Shown: positions 62,013-64,000 of the stretch, in pieces
Numbering within the stretch: position 1 is the first letter of the stretch
Layout of the letters: every line of letters starts with the position of its first letter
Assembly (NCBI GenBank): GCA_017506865.1
Contig: JAFCMP010000523.1
Coordinates: 620,001 to 684,000 of the forward strand
Length of the DNA: 64,000 bases
Reading direction: 5' to 3'
DNA from: Tribonema minus
Taxonomy: Eukaryota; Sar; Xanthophyceae; Tribonematales; Tribonemataceae
Program-made: the position numbers and the translations under genes
Notes under the pieces: model-generated
The model's database searches: none
The model's input: only the letters and a program-made list of their open reading frames with translations
What the model was told of the DNA's origin: nothing

Positions 62013-64000
62013 ATGGAGATGGATAACCCGGAATACTACTCTGTTCTCGGTCTGCAACGGGGAGCGACAGATGCGGACATCAAGCAGGCGTTCCGGAAAC
62101 TGGCCATGCGATGGCACCCCGACAAGAACAGGGACAACGCGGTGAGTATTACAGCTTTGCTCGGGATCCGCCTGCTGGCATCCGCTTCTTACGTGACGTG
62201 GTTTGCCGATACATTTCAATAAAGACACCGCTCTGGTGATGTGCGTCGCCTTCTCGAATTGTCGGGCAAGGAATCAAGCAGTGGTACCACATGCTTATGG
62301 CTCTGTGTCCTCGTCTAGTTGCCAACACCAGCCGTGCTGTGGAGCTCCACTGCTGAGCACAGTTTCGTTTATTGCCAAACGCGCAACACGAGCTTCAGCA
62401 GACAGCTGTGATGACGACATTGCTGCCATCATCAGATGCATGCAAATAAATGCCTACGACAAGTTCCATTGATGTTGTGTTGTTGTGTTATTGGCTGATT
62501 TCAAGTCCACCTTTTTAATTGTGTCTGTCATAAGTCTATTACCTTAAGCTGAGGGGTCAGCGACCCAAGTCTGCAGTTGGCGTCAGACGTACAAGGCAAT
62601 TTCGACGCCTGCGATGACTGAATAATGTCGCTTCGCCCGGGTCTTCAGGCACACCTCTGCGATCCTCTGCACGCACCGCTGTCGCTGATGCAAACACCGC
62701 CGCGGGGGCGCCCTCCGCCTCTGCAGGAGGAAGCCTCCAGAACCTTCCAGGAAATTGGCGAGGCCTACGACGTCCTCAGCGACAAGGCCAAGCGCGCCGT
62801 GTACGACCGCTACGGGTACGAAGGCCTTCGCGACGGCGTCCCGGGTCCCGATGGAGCTCCCGGCACAGGCTACAACTACAAGCAGAACGCCGCGGAGATC
62901 TTCGAGAGCTTTTTTGGCACGCGCAACCCGTTTGCGGACTTTGGGTTCGGGGACTCGACGCCCTTTGCGGCACGGCTCAGGAAGCCGGGGCCGCGCAAGG
63001 CGGAGCCCGTCGTGAGGGACCTGGTGTGCACGCTGGAGGAGCTGTTCAACGGCTGCACAAAGAGGCTCAAGATCACGCGCAAGGTGAGGCGGCGGGCAAC
63101 GAGGCGCGACCAGTGCAGGGAGCGGTGTTGAGCGGGCTGGAGCAGTTTTGCATGGCCTCGCATTCAAGGCGATACGACCACACCTCCGGCACCACAACCG
63201 ATGATCTTATGCGCTTTCCTGCATCCCTCATCGGCGCTTATTGAGGAACGTGCACAGAGCGCAGTCGCAGCACTTTTTGCCCTGTGCCCTGCTGCAAGAG
63301 CCGGAATGTAGCGTGCACGCCCGCTGAATGCACGCGCGAAATGAACTCGATGCCAAGAGCAAGAAATGCTGCCACGCGTGCCGCGCCACACACTCTGGTG
63401 GGTTGCGGCGTGCAATTGTTGTTATTCGGAGGTGCCACGGGCACAATGACCAGGTTTTCAATATTGTGCCTCAAAGACTGCATGCGAGGAGAGCTAACAA
63501 CCGATAGCAAAACGGGCGAGTCACACAGCCGCCTCTCTGCTAGGCCGATAAGCTGGACCACTTGCATGTCGTCATACTACGTAGGACGGCTGAACGCAAG
63601 CAGTGATGCCGCGGTGCAGGCATCCACGGATAGAGCATCACAGAGAGCGTATTGTTAACACGCTCAGATGCTGTTCGAAACGATTTCTATGTTGCAGGCC
63701 ACATGTAGCCAACACGGCTGTTCTAGATTGAAGTCAAGCCATTCGCCACCACTGCTGACAACTCATCTGCTCGCAGCAGCTCAAGTAGGCGAAGAAAACT
63801 TTGCCAGTGGTAACTGCAGCACCGTTGTGGCACATAACATTACCTGCCAGAAGGCAGGTGACTACGCACTGCAACAGCTACATAGCACGGGCCACCCCCT
63901 TCACCCCCATACCCAGCACTGCATCAGCGCACGCCGACTACCTCCCATCGAAAACCACAACCCTTACGCCAACACCCCCCCCCGCCCCCCCCCCAAAAAG
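62013..64000 (+). CDS. DnaJ subfamily B (type II Hsp40) co-chaperone, partial
   Basis: Co-chaperone that stimulates Hsp70 ATPase. Exon 1 (62013..62141) encodes [21 protein letters not shown] and the HPD motif in [10 protein letters not shown]. Exon 2 (62727..63083) continues [29 protein letters not shown], a short Gly/Phe-rich linker with [17 protein letters not shown], and the first substrate-binding segment [22 protein letters not shown]. This is the DNAJB1/4/5/13 layout with no Cys-rich zinc domain. Phases agree (0/0). The exon ends in a good donor (AAG|gtgagg) and the remaining C-terminal domain is not found before 64000, so the gene continues beyond the window. The ATG at 62013 is followed immediately by the J-domain. 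Confidence 0.88.
63084..64000. other. Intron of the DNAJB gene to window end
   Basis: No further Hsp40 exon is recognised. The end of the window (63977..63998) is a C-rich homopolymer-like run ending in a short A run, possibly where assembly is hard. Confidence 0.4.

Overview
The window is eukaryotic nuclear DNA. Genes are split by many GT-AG introns, most of them with gtgag/gtgcg/gtacg donors, and exons are GC-rich with long Ala/Gln/Ser/Gly runs. One intronless gene (13630..14439) encodes a signal peptide followed directly by an ASA-F cleavage motif, the hallmark of plastid import in algae with a red-derived secondary plastid. I therefore read the organism as a photosynthetic stramenopile (ochrophyte), perhaps in the brown-algal/xanthophyte range; that placement is inference.

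Layout. RAD51D (-, 1263..3544) and a TSTD2/TrhO-type rhodanese tRNA-modification protein (+, 3656..6822) are divergent with 111 bp between start codons. A 788-residue coiled-coil protein (-, 7222..13519) is divergent, 110 bp apart, from the plastid membrane protein (+, 13630..14439). A C2-plus-WW protein (-, 15061..17927) is divergent from a PCIF1/CAPAM-type mRNA cap m6Am methyltransferase (+, 18249..22995). Then come five minus-strand genes in a row: an MDC1-like FHA/tandem-BRCT checkpoint mediator (23905..30159), ALG14 (30786..about 33060), a secreted glycerophosphodiester phosphodiesterase (34395..38712), an ankyrin-repeat class II histone deacetylase (40139..49749) and a THAQKYF-type MYB protein (49796..55051). 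The right part holds an unknown small ORF (55856..56200), SDHAF3 (59067..59381) and the first two exons of a DNAJB-type Hsp40 that runs off the edge (62013 onward).

For ten genes I placed exon borders by hand; in those with a full set, exon lengths sum to a multiple of three and phases agree across every intron. Functions cluster loosely around DNA repair and chromatin (RAD51D, MDC1-like, HDAC, MYB), RNA modification (TSTD2, PCIF1) and ER/mitochondrial housekeeping (ALG14, GDPD, SDHAF3, DNAJB).

The most unusual property is a recurring structural pattern: short segments that straddle an exon-intron border have been tandemly copied into the adjoining intron, carrying extra splice donors or acceptors and pieces of coding sequence. 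I see this in the coiled-coil gene, the PCIF1 gene and at six places in the HDAC gene, including a second copy of the HDAC zinc-binding exon end. The same HDAC gene carries a near-palindrome of about 530 bp with an OTU-like peptide in its arms. I found no rRNA, tRNA or CRISPR.
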